From the NCBI GenBank assembly GCA_025360665.1, contig JANYBU010000252.1, forward strand, positions 1 through 7,633: DNA of 7,633 nucleotides. Direction: 5' to 3'. Every line of letters starts with the position of its first letter. Within the stretch, counting starts at the first letter, position 1. The translations under genes and the position numbers were made by a program. Shown here piece by piece: positions 1-5,948 of the stretch. This stretch comes from Nitrospira sp. (GTDB lineage Bacteria; Nitrospirota; Nitrospiria; Nitrospirales; Nitrospiraceae). The notes below the pieces were generated by a model. It was not told the DNA's origin, searched no databases, and worked only from the letters and a program-made list of their open reading frames with translations.

Positions 1-1
1 C

Positions 2-127
2 AACAACAAGATCCGCGTCCTCCAGCGCCGGGCCTACGGCTACCGCGACGAGGACTACCTCAAGCTCAAAATCGTCGCCGCGTTCCTGCCGCCGTTGACT
101 CGGAGTGCGGAAACGGACCCACTGTGA
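2..127 (+). CDS. ISL3-type transposase, C-terminal fragment (5' end outside window)
   Basis: This is the last 41 codons of an open frame entering from the left edge and ending at TGA (125-127). The visible tail begins NNKIRVLQRRAYGYRDEDYL, then a Leu/Ile-rich stretch. That N-N-K-I-x-V-x-x-R-x-A-Y/F-G-x-R-D-E-x-Y-L pattern is, from memory of the family, the conserved C-terminus of ISL3 (IS204/IS1001/IS1165-like) DDE transposases. The DDE catalytic residues and DNA-binding part lie outside the window, so activity cannot be judged. It is too short to appear as a normal ORF call. It is convergent with the minus-strand radical SAM gene, whose stop is 67 bp away. Another DDE family with a similar tail is possible but less likely. 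Confidence 0.8.
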   Translation, partial: NNKIRVLQRRAYGYRDEDYLKLKIVAAFLPPLTRSAETDPL

Positions 128-140
128 TCCGCGAAGACCC
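128..140. repeat. Putative right terminal inverted repeat of the IS
   Basis: TCCGCGAAGACCC begins directly after the transposase stop codon. Read inward on the minus strand it is GGGTCTTCGCGGA, and the repeat may extend further into the transposase 3' end. The assignment rests on position and on resemblance to ISL3-type ends only, since the partner repeat is not in the window. Confidence 0.5.
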
Positions 141-167
141 AATAAACAAGAGAGACCAGCCGGTCTC
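141..167 (-). terminator. Intrinsic terminator of the radical SAM gene
   Basis: On the minus strand, 28 nt after the stop codon at 195-197, GAGACC-GGCT-GGTCTC (152-167) forms a perfect 6-bp stem with a 4-nt loop. The T-rich tail TCTTGTTTATT (141-151) follows. The stem is short, so strength is uncertain. The T-rich tail coincides with the presumed 8-bp target duplication of the adjacent IS, so the element appears to have inserted exactly at this terminator. Confidence 0.5.
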
Positions 168-176
168 GCGCTTCAC

Positions 177-195
177 GCGCCAAAGTCTCTGGCGC
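177..195. repeat. Hairpin overlapping the radical SAM stop codon
   Basis: GCGCCA (177-182) and TGGCGC (190-195) are perfect inverted repeats around a 7-nt loop. The right arm reaches the first base of the minus-strand stop triplet (195-197). There is no T tract next to it. It could stabilise the mRNA 3' end or work together with the terminator hairpin at 152-167. Confidence 0.4.
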
Positions 196-1829
196 TAGCG
201 AGAGTGGACCATCGGCAACTCGCGCGAACCTTCTGCTTCCTGTTGAATGCGTAACCGTTCCACCCGCGACGCTTCCATGACGTCGTGGAGCATCTCATCC
301 GTCATCTGTGTCAGTTGTGCCGCAGCATCTTTCATCTCGCCATGTTCAACCGCCCGCGAAAGCACCTCTGCCTTCGTGGCACCTTTATTTTTTCCCAGGA
401 ACGGCTTGATAATGAGGTACGCCACATCTCGCGCGGGCATGAACCGGAGAAACCGACGCAACAACCGGTACGTCTGGAGAGGATAGTGTAGGAGCTTATA
501 GATGAACAGCCGCTTGAGCCCCTGACGGCGGACCTCATTGATCACTTCACCGGGCAAGCAGGTCGGATCGATCTCAGAACATTTGAAATACTTGTACCAA
601 TCGGTGGTTTCGCTGACCAACCCGCGCTTCACATATTCCTGCCAGAGTGGCGTCCCCCGATACACACAGAGTCGATTGAAGCCAAAGGTATCGAGCGGCA
701 GCTTGGAGGCTAGGTCGAACGTGGCGTTCATATCTTCGACCGTTTCATCGGGATTGCCCACGGTGAAGAAGCCGTGCACGATCTCAATGCCGGCCGCCTT
801 GGCATTCTTGACTGCGGTGGCCACTTCCTCCAACGTCTGTTCTTTCTTGAGACGGTCGAGAATCTTCTGACTCCCGCTTTCAATCCCAAACATGACTGTC
901 CGGCAATGGGCCTTGGCCATGGCAGGAAACAAATGCTGCGCGACCGAATCCACGCGCCCTTCGATGCCCCATTGAATCGAGAGCTTCGCGTCCATCACGC
1001 CTTGACAAATCGCCTCGATCCGCTTGGGTTGCAGCAGAAAATGGTCGTCGACAAAATAGACAGACCCGTAGCCACATTCTTCGAGATACTTGAGTTCGCT
1101 CACCACGTGCTGGGCACTTCGCGCGCGCCACTTACCTTCGTTGAAGATCGGAATGTCGCAAAACACGCAGGGCCAGGGGCAGCCTCGGGATGTTTGCATC
1201 GTCGTGAACCGCTCCATCGAGAGCACTGCGGGCACATCGAGCGGCATCGACTCTATAAAGTCGAGCGGAAGGCCTTCGCGATCGGGAAAAGGCCACTGAT
1301 CCAGATGGCGTTCCATCGGCCGGCCGGAGTTCTGCACGACACGACCGTCCTTGGCCCAGGTCAGCCCGGCGACATCGGCTGGGTCATCGAACCGTTCGAG
1401 CAGATCGAGGAGCAACTGTTCGCCGTCTCCCTTGCAGATGAAATCCACTTCAGGACACTGCAGTTTAACCAATGCGGCGTTCAAACTTGCAAAGACGCCT
1501 CCAAAAGCCAGTTTGACCTTCGAGTTGGCGGCGCGAATCTGACGGGCCAAGATCTTTGCGTAGGGATAGCTGGTGGTGCTGAGAAAACTGAGGCCGATCA
1601 AGGCCGGCTGCTGCCGGTTAATTTCCTCAATGATCACCTCGTTCGGCGTGTCGGGGTTCGCCTGATCGAACATCACACACTCGTGGCCGGCCTGTTTGAG
1701 CACCGACGAGAGGGACATGATGCCGATGGGTGGGAAGCCCATGACCCGAATGCGACCATTCTTTGCACGAGTTTTCGCCGGGAGGGCGTAGAACTGGGGG
1801 TCGCGTACGTGGATGAGAAATACCCGCAT
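195..1829 (-). CDS. B12-binding-domain radical SAM protein, substrate unknown
   Basis: A 544-residue protein with the two-part layout of class B radical SAM enzymes. Residues ~1-175 form a cobalamin-binding-like Rossmann domain, with GH at 48-49, SFLSTT near 81-86, GGVFASL at 110-116 and KGDGE at 133-137. The classical DxHxxG base-off motif is absent, as in many radical SAM methylases. Residues ~205-420 form the radical SAM barrel, with C217-x3-C221-x2-C224 for the [4Fe-4S]-SAM cluster and the SAM-binding segment FGIESGS at 314-320. The basic, helical C-terminal ~115 residues are not a domain I can name. The start is secure: an in-frame TAG lies four codons upstream. Only a weak Shine-Dalgarno (TTAGG) is visible. 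Relatives include hopanoid methylases (HpnP/HpnR) and BchE-like cyclases, but nothing here selects one. It lies 200 bp downstream of sucD, so co-transcription is uncertain. Confidence 0.85.
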   Translation of the reverse strand: MRVFLIHVRDPQFYALPAKTRAKNGRIRVMGFPPIGIMSLSSVLKQAGHECVMFDQANPDTPNEVIIEEINRQQPALIGLSFLSTTSYPYAKILARQIRAANSKVKLAFGGVFASLNAALVKLQCPEVDFICKGDGEQLLLDLLERFDDPADVAGLTWAKDGRVVQNSGRPMERHLDQWPFPDREGLPLDFIESMPLDVPAVLSMERFTTMQTSRGCPWPCVFCDIPIFNEGKWRARSAQHVVSELKYLEECGYGSVYFVDDHFLLQPKRIEAICQGVMDAKLSIQWGIEGRVDSVAQHLFPAMAKAHCRTVMFGIESGSQKILDRLKKEQTLEEVATAVKNAKAAGIEIVHGFFTVGNPDETVEDMNATFDLASKLPLDTFGFNRLCVYRGTPLWQEYVKRGLVSETTDWYKYFKCSEIDPTCLPGEVINEVRRQGLKRLFIYKLLHYPLQTYRLLRRFLRFMPARDVAYLIIKPFLGKNKGATKAEVLSRAVEHGEMKDAAAQLTQMTDEMLHDVMEASRVERLRIQQEAEGSRELPMVHSR

Positions 1830-1878
1830 GGCATCAGCCTAACATGAATAACATGGCAGGAGAAGGGAAATTACGTGG

Positions 1879-1891
1879 CTCTCCTGGAGAG
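1879..1891. repeat. Small perfect palindrome CTCTCC-T-GGAGAG
   Basis: A 6-bp perfect inverted repeat around a single base. It lies at the radical SAM-proximal edge of the 9-mer repeat field in the sucD-rSAM gap. It may be the outermost inverted unit of that field or a separate short stem in the leader of the radical SAM gene. Confidence 0.4.
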
Positions 1892-2015
1892 AAGACCAAA
1901 CAGGCGAGACAAACTTGGTCTGTCTGGTTTCTCTGGTCCATCTGGTTAGTTTCGTTCAACCAAACACACGAGATAGACCGAATAGACAAGACAGACCAAA
2001 TGAACAAGACTGAGA
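1889..2015. repeat. Inverted arrays of degenerate 9-mers in the sucD-rSAM gap
   Basis: Units keep a strict 9-bp register. Forward units are GGTCTGTCT (1917), GGTTTCTCT (1926), GGTCCATCT (1935) and GGTTAGTTT (1944). Inverted units follow, such as AGATAGACC (1971), GAATAGACA (1980) and AGACAGACC (1989), on to 2015. Inverted-type units also precede the forward block (GAGAAGACC at 1889, AAACAGGCG at 1898). The arms 1915-1956 and 1958-1999 are complementary at about 32 of 42 positions around a dyad at 1957. The forward block can therefore pair with either flank, giving two alternative hairpins in RNA. No gene, clear promoter or U tract is seen in this 200-bp gap. Confidence 0.75.
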
Positions 2016-2029
2016 TGCCAGGTTTTTAT

Positions 2030-2902
2030 TTACCGCCCGAGCGCAATCTTGACCGCATCGCCGATCTCAGCCGGGTTCTTCACCACTCGGACACCCGCTG
2101 CTTCCAAGCTCTTCATCTTCTCAGTTGCCGTGCCCTTCCCACCGGAAATGATGGCACCGGCATGGCCCATCCGGCGACCTGGCGGGGCCGTGATTCCGGC
2201 AATGAAGCTGACGACCGGTTTCTTCACCTGCTTCTTGATGAACTCAGCGGCTTTCTCTTCCGCATCGCCACCGATCTCGCCGATCATCACGATCGCCTGA
2301 GTCTCGGGATCTTTCTCGAACAACGCCAACACATCGACGAAGCCTGTGCCATTGACCGGATCGCCGCCGATGCCGACGCACGTCGTTTCACCTAACCCAA
2401 GCGTCGAGAGCTGATGTACTGCTTCGTACGTGAGGGTCCCGCTGCGTGACACGACGCCCACGATCCCCTTTTTGTGAATGAAGCCAGGCATGATCCCGAT
2501 CTTGGCTTCATCAACCGTGATGACCCCGGGGCAGTTTGGTCCAACCAGACGGACATCGCGGCCATAGAGCGCACGCTTGACCTTGACCATGTCATTGACC
2601 GGGATGCCTTCGGTAATGCAGATGATCAGCTTCACGCCAGCATCGGCGGCTTCCAGGATCGCATCGGCGCAAAATGGCGGGGGCACAAAGATCAGCGAGG
2701 TGTCGCACTGAGCTTTCTTCATAGCATCGCGCACCGTATTGAAAACCGGAATGCCCTCGACCTCTTGCCCGGCCTTGCCCGGCGTCACACCCGCGACGAC
2801 CTGCGTTCCATAGGCCTTGCACTGCGTCGCATGGAACGAGCCTTCCTTGCCCGTAATCCCCTGCACCACCACCCGCGTATTCTTATTAACGAGAATGCTC
2901 AC
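2030..2902 (-). CDS. sucD: Succinyl-CoA synthetase (succinate-CoA ligase), alpha subunit
   Basis: The alpha subunit of the cytosolic SucCD enzyme, which interconverts succinate + CoA + NTP and succinyl-CoA + NDP + phosphate. In the reductive TCA cycle it works toward succinyl-CoA. I start it at GTG 2902-2900, giving 290 residues (E. coli SucD is 289). GAGGG lies 4 nt upstream, and the longer frame to 3016 adds a low-quality extension that covers the intergenic palindrome. Visible motifs are the CoA-binding QGITGKEGSFHA (14-25), GPNCPG (121-126), SRSGTLTYEA (152-161), IGGDPVNGTGF (178-188), GEIGG (208-212), the phosphorylated active-site His247 in RRMGHAGAI, and the conserved GGKGTATEKM segment. 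It lies 168 bp downstream of sucC, an unusually wide gap for this pair, and ends in TAA with no obvious intrinsic terminator. Confidence 0.97.
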   Translation of the reverse strand: MSILVNKNTRVVVQGITGKEGSFHATQCKAYGTQVVAGVTPGKAGQEVEGIPVFNTVRDAMKKAQCDTSLIFVPPPFCADAILEAADAGVKLIICITEGIPVNDMVKVKRALYGRDVRLVGPNCPGVITVDEAKIGIMPGFIHKKGIVGVVSRSGTLTYEAVHQLSTLGLGETTCVGIGGDPVNGTGFVDVLALFEKDPETQAIVMIGEIGGDAEEKAAEFIKKQVKKPVVSFIAGITAPPGRRMGHAGAIISGGKGTATEKMKSLEAAGVRVVKNPAEIGDAVKIALGR

Positions 2903-2906
2903 AGTT

Positions 2907-2911
2907 CCCTC
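2907..2911 (-). promoter_or_regulatory. Ribosome binding site fixing the GTG start of sucD
   Basis: The minus strand reads GAAGAGGGAACT then GTG. The GAGGG core is 4 nt from the start codon. With the match to SucD family length, this supports GTG at 2902 over the upstream ATG at 3016. Confidence 0.65.
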
Positions 2912-2921
2912 TTCTTTCCTT

Positions 2922-2944
2922 CTTCCCCAACTACGACGGGGAAG
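2922..2944 (-). promoter_or_regulatory. Hairpin just upstream of the sucD ribosome binding site
   Basis: CTTCCCC (2922-2928) and GGGGAAG (2938-2944) are a perfect 7-bp inverted repeat with a 9-nt loop. The stem ends about 10 nt before the GAGGG Shine-Dalgarno, in a purine-rich leader. It could protect the 5' end of a processed sucD message or modulate translation. No U tract follows, so it does not look like a terminator. Confidence 0.45.
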
Positions 2945-2971
2945 GCTTTCGATTCGAACCAGCGTGCAGGA

Positions 2972-3063
2972 GAGGCGCAGGGCTGAGCCCCCACTGCGCG
3001 CATCGACCGAGCACATTCTGATCGTGCGCGGTCTGCGAGCACAGGGGCTCGGCCCTGTGCCTC
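2972..3063. repeat. 92-nt imperfect palindrome between sucC and sucD
   Basis: The outer arms 2972-2991 and 3044-3063 are complementary at 18 of 20 positions. The inner arms GACCGAGCAC (3005-3014) and GTGCGCGGTC (3024-3033) match at 9 of 10 around the loop ATTCTGATC. Each outer arm is also part of a local palindrome: GCACAGGG/CCCTGTGC at 3039-3060 and GCGCAG/CTGCGC at 2975-2999. The RNA could therefore fold as one long hairpin or two short ones. It begins 7 nt after the sucC stop codon. It resembles a REP-like or MITE-like unit but cannot be assigned to a family from this window. Confidence 0.7.
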
Positions 3064-3070
3064 TACCACC

Positions 3071-4249
3071 CTATGCAGCCTTACCCGTCAACTTCACAAT
3101 CTTTTGCGCCGCTTCCCACAAATCGTTGGCCACTTCCAGCTTGAGACTGGACTCGGCCAATAACTTGCGGCCTTCGTCTGCATTCGTCCCCTGCAGTCTG
3201 ACGACCAGCGGCACATTGATCTTCACTTCTTTGGCCGCGTCGATGACACCCTGGGCAATCCGTTCGCAGCGAACAATCCCACCGAAGATGTTGATGAAGA
3301 TGCCCTTGACGTTCGGGTCCTTGAGGAGTATCCGAAATCCCGCAGCCACAGTCTCCTTGGTGGCGCCGCCGCCGACATCCAGGAAGTTCGCCGGTTCGCT
3401 GCCCGCCAGTTTGATGACGTCCATCGTCGCCATGGCAAGGCCCGCGCCATTCACCATGCAACCGATGTTCCCGTCGAGCTTAATGTAGTTCAGATTATTT
3501 TCTCCCGCTTCGATCTCGAGCGGGTCTTCTTCATGGAGGTCACGCATCTGCTGCACATCGGCATGCCTGAACAGCGCGTTATCGTCGAACGAGACCTTGC
3601 CGTCCAACGCGATAAGTTTCTTGTCGCTGGTGACGACCAGCGGATTGATCTCGACCATTGCCGCATTCTTGTCCATGAACAGGCGATAGAGATTCCCCAG
3701 CATCTGGATGAAGGGGGTCACGACGGCCGCTTCCATGGCAGGAAGCCCGAGCGCGAAGGCGATGTTCCGGCCGTTATACGCCTGAAACCCGACGGCCGGG
3801 TCAATCGCTTCCCTGATGATCTTCTCCGGCGTGTGGGCGGCGACTACTTCAATCTCCATCCCGCCTTCCGTACTTGCGATAAACACGGGCCACCCGCTAT
3901 CTCGATCGACAAGGATGCTCACATACAATTCCTTGGCAATCGCGGCGCCCTCTTCGACCAGCAACCGCCGCACTTCCCGCCCCTTTGGGCCGGTTTGGTG
4001 GGTGATGAGGGTCTTGCCGATCAGTTCCTTGACCAGGCCTGGAACAGCCGCCTTGTCCTTCGTAATTTTCACGCCACCGGCTTTGCCGCGACCGCCTGCA
4101 TGGATCTGTGCCTTGACGACAAAGACCGGGGTATTGAGCTCTGCTGCCCAGGCCGCTCCTGCCTCGGGTGAGGTAATCTCTTTCCCGCGCGGAACCGGAA
4201 CCCCGAACTGTCCAAACAACTGCTTCGCCTGAAACTCATGAACGTTCAT
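3071..4249 (-). CDS. sucC: Succinyl-CoA synthetase, beta subunit (ADP/GDP-forming)
   Basis: The nucleotide- and succinate-binding beta subunit, partner of the downstream sucD product. Its 392 residues compare with 388 in E. coli. Residues ~1-235 form the ATP-grasp half: MNVHEFQAKQLF at the N-terminus, K46 and the glycine-rich GGRGKAGGV (52-60), EGGMEIE (128-134), and the Mg-coordinating E200-INPL and ALDGK with D216. Residues ~240-392 form the ligase half: GNIGCMVNGAGLAMATMD (260-277), DVGGGA (291-296), IFGGIVRCE (321-329) and RLQGTNADEG (351-360). All expected motifs are intact. ATG 4249 has an excellent Shine-Dalgarno (GAGGAG, 5-nt spacer). ATP versus GTP preference cannot be read reliably. 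Expression may depend on read-through of the terminator-like hairpin directly upstream. Confidence 0.97.
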   Translation of the reverse strand: MNVHEFQAKQLFGQFGVPVPRGKEITSPEAGAAWAAELNTPVFVVKAQIHAGGRGKAGGVKITKDKAAVPGLVKELIGKTLITHQTGPKGREVRRLLVEEGAAIAKELYVSILVDRDSGWPVFIASTEGGMEIEVVAAHTPEKIIREAIDPAVGFQAYNGRNIAFALGLPAMEAAVVTPFIQMLGNLYRLFMDKNAAMVEINPLVVTSDKKLIALDGKVSFDDNALFRHADVQQMRDLHEEDPLEIEAGENNLNYIKLDGNIGCMVNGAGLAMATMDVIKLAGSEPANFLDVGGGATKETVAAGFRILLKDPNVKGIFINIFGGIVRCERIAQGVIDAAKEVKINVPLVVRLQGTNADEGRKLLAESSLKLEVANDLWEAAQKIVKLTGKAA

Positions 4250-4254
4250 TTCTT

Positions 4255-4260
4255 CTCCTC
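4255..4260 (-). promoter_or_regulatory. Shine-Dalgarno of sucC abutting a terminator U tract
   Basis: The minus strand reads GAGGAG-AAGAA-ATG, a near-perfect Shine-Dalgarno with a 5-nt spacer. It is unusual because the six-T run of the upstream terminator-like hairpin (4261-4266) touches it directly. A transcript terminated there would stop just before the sucC ribosome binding site. Confidence 0.85.
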
Positions 4261-4303
4261 AAAAAACTCCCGCCTTTCGCGCGAGACTCGCGCGAAAGGC
4301 GGG
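4261..4303 (-). terminator. Strong terminator-like hairpin in the sucC leader
   Basis: Positions 4269-4303 form a perfect palindrome: 17 bp (CCCGCCTTTCGCGCGAG) around a single central base. Read in the direction of transcription the stem is followed by AG and then TTTTTT (4266-4261). It sits 55 nt after the frdA stop (3'-most base 4358) and immediately before the sucC Shine-Dalgarno. It can end the icd-frdBA transcript, or act as a conditional attenuator for sucCD. The functional central 3-4 bases must open to form a loop. Confidence 0.75.
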
Positions 4304-4357
4304 ACTGATCGGAAATTATGCCGCGTCTCGATTGTCTCGCATTTCTCGCACGTCGCG
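4281..4357. repeat. Inverted arrays of degenerate 9-mers in the frdA-sucC gap
   Basis: On the plus strand, GCGAGACTC (4281), GCGCGAAAG (4290) and GCGGGACTG (4299) run in a 9-bp register. After an AT-richer stretch containing GGAAATTA, the inverted type follows in the same step: TCTCGATTG (4326), TCTCGCATT (4335), TCTCGCACG (4344). The two blocks can pair with each other. The first block is also one arm of the terminator palindrome, so the two pairings exclude each other. No gene is seen in this gap. Confidence 0.7.
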
Positions 4358-5938
4358 CTATTCTTTTCTAGTATACGCCGGCAGGATCATGGGCGACACG
4401 ACTCCGCCCGCACCGCCGTGCTTCTTGGCCTCGGCACGAAACCCCTTCAGATGCCCGACCGTCAACTTCCCTTGCGGCATGGCAGCGGCACGAGCTGCGG
4501 CCGTCAGCCCAGACCGCTTTCCAAAGACCATCAGGTCGAGGAGCGAATTGCCCATCAATCGATTGCGCCCGTGCAATCCGCCGGACGCCTCGCCCGCGAC
4601 GAAGAGATGTTTCACATTGGTTTCTGAATTGGTATCGATCTTCACGCCACCGTTCTGATAGTGCAGCGTCGGATAGATCAACACTGGGTCTTTGCTGATA
4701 TCGATGCCGAATCGTTCGAACTGCAGCATCATCGCGGGGAAATGCTTCTCCACGGTGCCGGGGCCCTGTTCGGCATCGAGCAGCGGGGTATCGAGCCAGA
4801 CGCCGATGCGCCCGGACATCGTGCGGATGCCGCGCCCCTCTTCACACTCCCGAATGATCGAGGAGGACACGACGTCGCGGGTATCCAATTCGTTGACGAA
4901 CCGTTCACCCTTCGCATTGACCAAATGTCCGCCTTCGGATCGAATGCCCTCTGTCACCAGCGCCCCGATGAGCTGTTCGGGATAGACTGCACCGGAGGGG
5001 TGATACTGGAACGTATCGATGTGCATAAGCTTCGCGCCCATTCGATAGGCTAAGCACAGCCCGTCGCCGGTCGCACCGTAGTGATTGCTGGTTGGGAACC
5101 CTTGAATGTGGAGCCGGCCAATCCCGCCGGTCGCTAGAATGACGGACTTGGCTGCCACGACGACGTGGCGATGGTTGTCGAGGTCTTTGAAAATGGCGCC
5201 GGTGCAGTCCCCCTTCTCGTCACTCGTCAGCTCTACCGCTGCGCAAAACTCGAGTAACTGGATGTTCTGATTCAGCACCTCGTCCTTGAGCACCCGCATG
5301 ATTTCAAGGCCGGTGTAGTCTGAACAGGTCAGGAGGCGAGGCTTCGAACTCCCGCCGCCTTTCTTCACATGGAGGTTGCCATCCGCATCACGATCGAACA
5401 GCACGCCCAGGCTCAATAACCATTTTGCAATCGAGGGGCCTTCTTCGACCATCACCTTGAGCAGCTGGTGGTCATTCTGCATGTGGCCGCCCTTCAGCGT
5501 ATCCACGAAGTGCGTGACGGGCGAGTCCTCGGGCGCCACCGAAATCTGCATGCCCCCTTGGGCCATCACGCTGTTGGAGTCGCCGAGACGGAGCTTCGTA
5601 GCCAGGATGACCTTGGCGCCCGCCGCATGCGCATGGAGCGCCGCAGCACAGCCTGCGCCCCCGCCGCCCACCACCAGGACGTCGGTCGTGTAGTCGGGCG
5701 TCAGATCGAACCCGTCGGCAATGGGGCTATCGCCCTCCAGCAATGTCGCCAACTCGAGAACCGTCTTATCCCCGTCATTGGGACCGAAGCGGATCGGTCG
5801 ATAGGCTCGCTCCCGAAAATCAGGATGATATTTATGGATCAGTTGGTCGCGATCCGCGGGAGAAAACTTGGGAAGAGCCTGCTTGCGTCGAACATCCCGC
5901 GTCTGGTGCACGATCTGTTGAAGGGCGTGAATGTCCAT
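4358..5938 (-). CDS. frdA: Fumarate reductase/succinate dehydrogenase flavoprotein subunit, atypical
   Basis: The FAD subunit interconverting fumarate and succinate; with the upstream iron-sulfur protein it would act in the (reductive) TCA cycle. Of 526 residues, ~1-84 are an N-terminal extension that I do not recognise. The FAD-binding GGGGAG is at 91-96, ATGG at 269-272 and TGDG at 290-293. Substrate-site residues are present: H313 in QYHPSG, R354 in the TRDVVS segment, H426 in PTLHYQNGG, and H456/R460 in HGRNRLMGNSLLDL, with GE at 449-450. Two features are unusual. The segment S121-N122-S123-V-M-A-Q-G-G has Asn where SdhA/FrdA carry the His that covalently binds FAD. The protein also ends ~60 residues after NSLLDL, so the usual C-terminal domain is missing. 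An in-frame TAA two codons upstream fixes the ATG. No signal peptide or membrane segment is seen. An L-aspartate oxidase is less likely given the neighbours. Confidence 0.9.
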   Translation of the reverse strand: MDIHALQQIVHQTRDVRRKQALPKFSPADRDQLIHKYHPDFRERAYRPIRFGPNDGDKTVLELATLLEGDSPIADGFDLTPDYTTDVLVVGGGGAGCAAALHAHAAGAKVILATKLRLGDSNSVMAQGGMQISVAPEDSPVTHFVDTLKGGHMQNDHQLLKVMVEEGPSIAKWLLSLGVLFDRDADGNLHVKKGGGSSKPRLLTCSDYTGLEIMRVLKDEVLNQNIQLLEFCAAVELTSDEKGDCTGAIFKDLDNHRHVVVAAKSVILATGGIGRLHIQGFPTSNHYGATGDGLCLAYRMGAKLMHIDTFQYHPSGAVYPEQLIGALVTEGIRSEGGHLVNAKGERFVNELDTRDVVSSSIIRECEEGRGIRTMSGRIGVWLDTPLLDAEQGPGTVEKHFPAMMLQFERFGIDISKDPVLIYPTLHYQNGGVKIDTNSETNVKHLFVAGEASGGLHGRNRLMGNSLLDLMVFGKRSGLTAAARAAAMPQGKLTVGHLKGFRAEAKKHGGAGGVVSPMILPAYTRKE

Positions 5939-5948
5939 GGCTTAAATC

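Larger units (their letters stand above)
1..140 (+). mobile_element. Right end of an ISL3-like insertion sequence
   Basis: The transposase tail is followed immediately by TCCGCGAAGACCC (128-140). On the opposite strand this reads GGGTCTTCGCGGA, and the start GG-x-TCTTCG resembles the outer end of ISL3-family terminal inverted repeats. The next eight bases, AATAAACA (141-148), would be one copy of the 8-bp target duplication typical of the family. The left end is outside the window, so neither the repeat nor the duplication can be confirmed here. Confidence 0.6.

Noticed and set aside
774..1847. Long plus-strand open frame (357 codons) opposite the radical SAM gene
   Set aside because: It lies wholly antisense to a gene with intact catalytic motifs. 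Its translation is rich in His/Arg/Leu with no recognisable domain, as expected of a shadow frame in GC-rich DNA.
1830..2029. Promoter for the radical SAM gene in the gap after sucD
   Set aside because: No convincing pair of -35/-10 boxes could be picked on the minus strand. The repeat field makes chance matches likely.
2951..2960. GGTTCGAATC on the minus strand, like a tRNA T-loop
   Set aside because: The flanking bases do not form the 5-bp T-stem, and no acceptor, D or anticodon arms can be fitted in the gap. Probably coincidence.
2903..3016. Longer sucD reading frame starting at 3016
   Set aside because: The extra 38 residues have no family counterpart and are encoded by the intergenic palindrome and leader hairpin. 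GTG 2902 has a Shine-Dalgarno and gives the family length.
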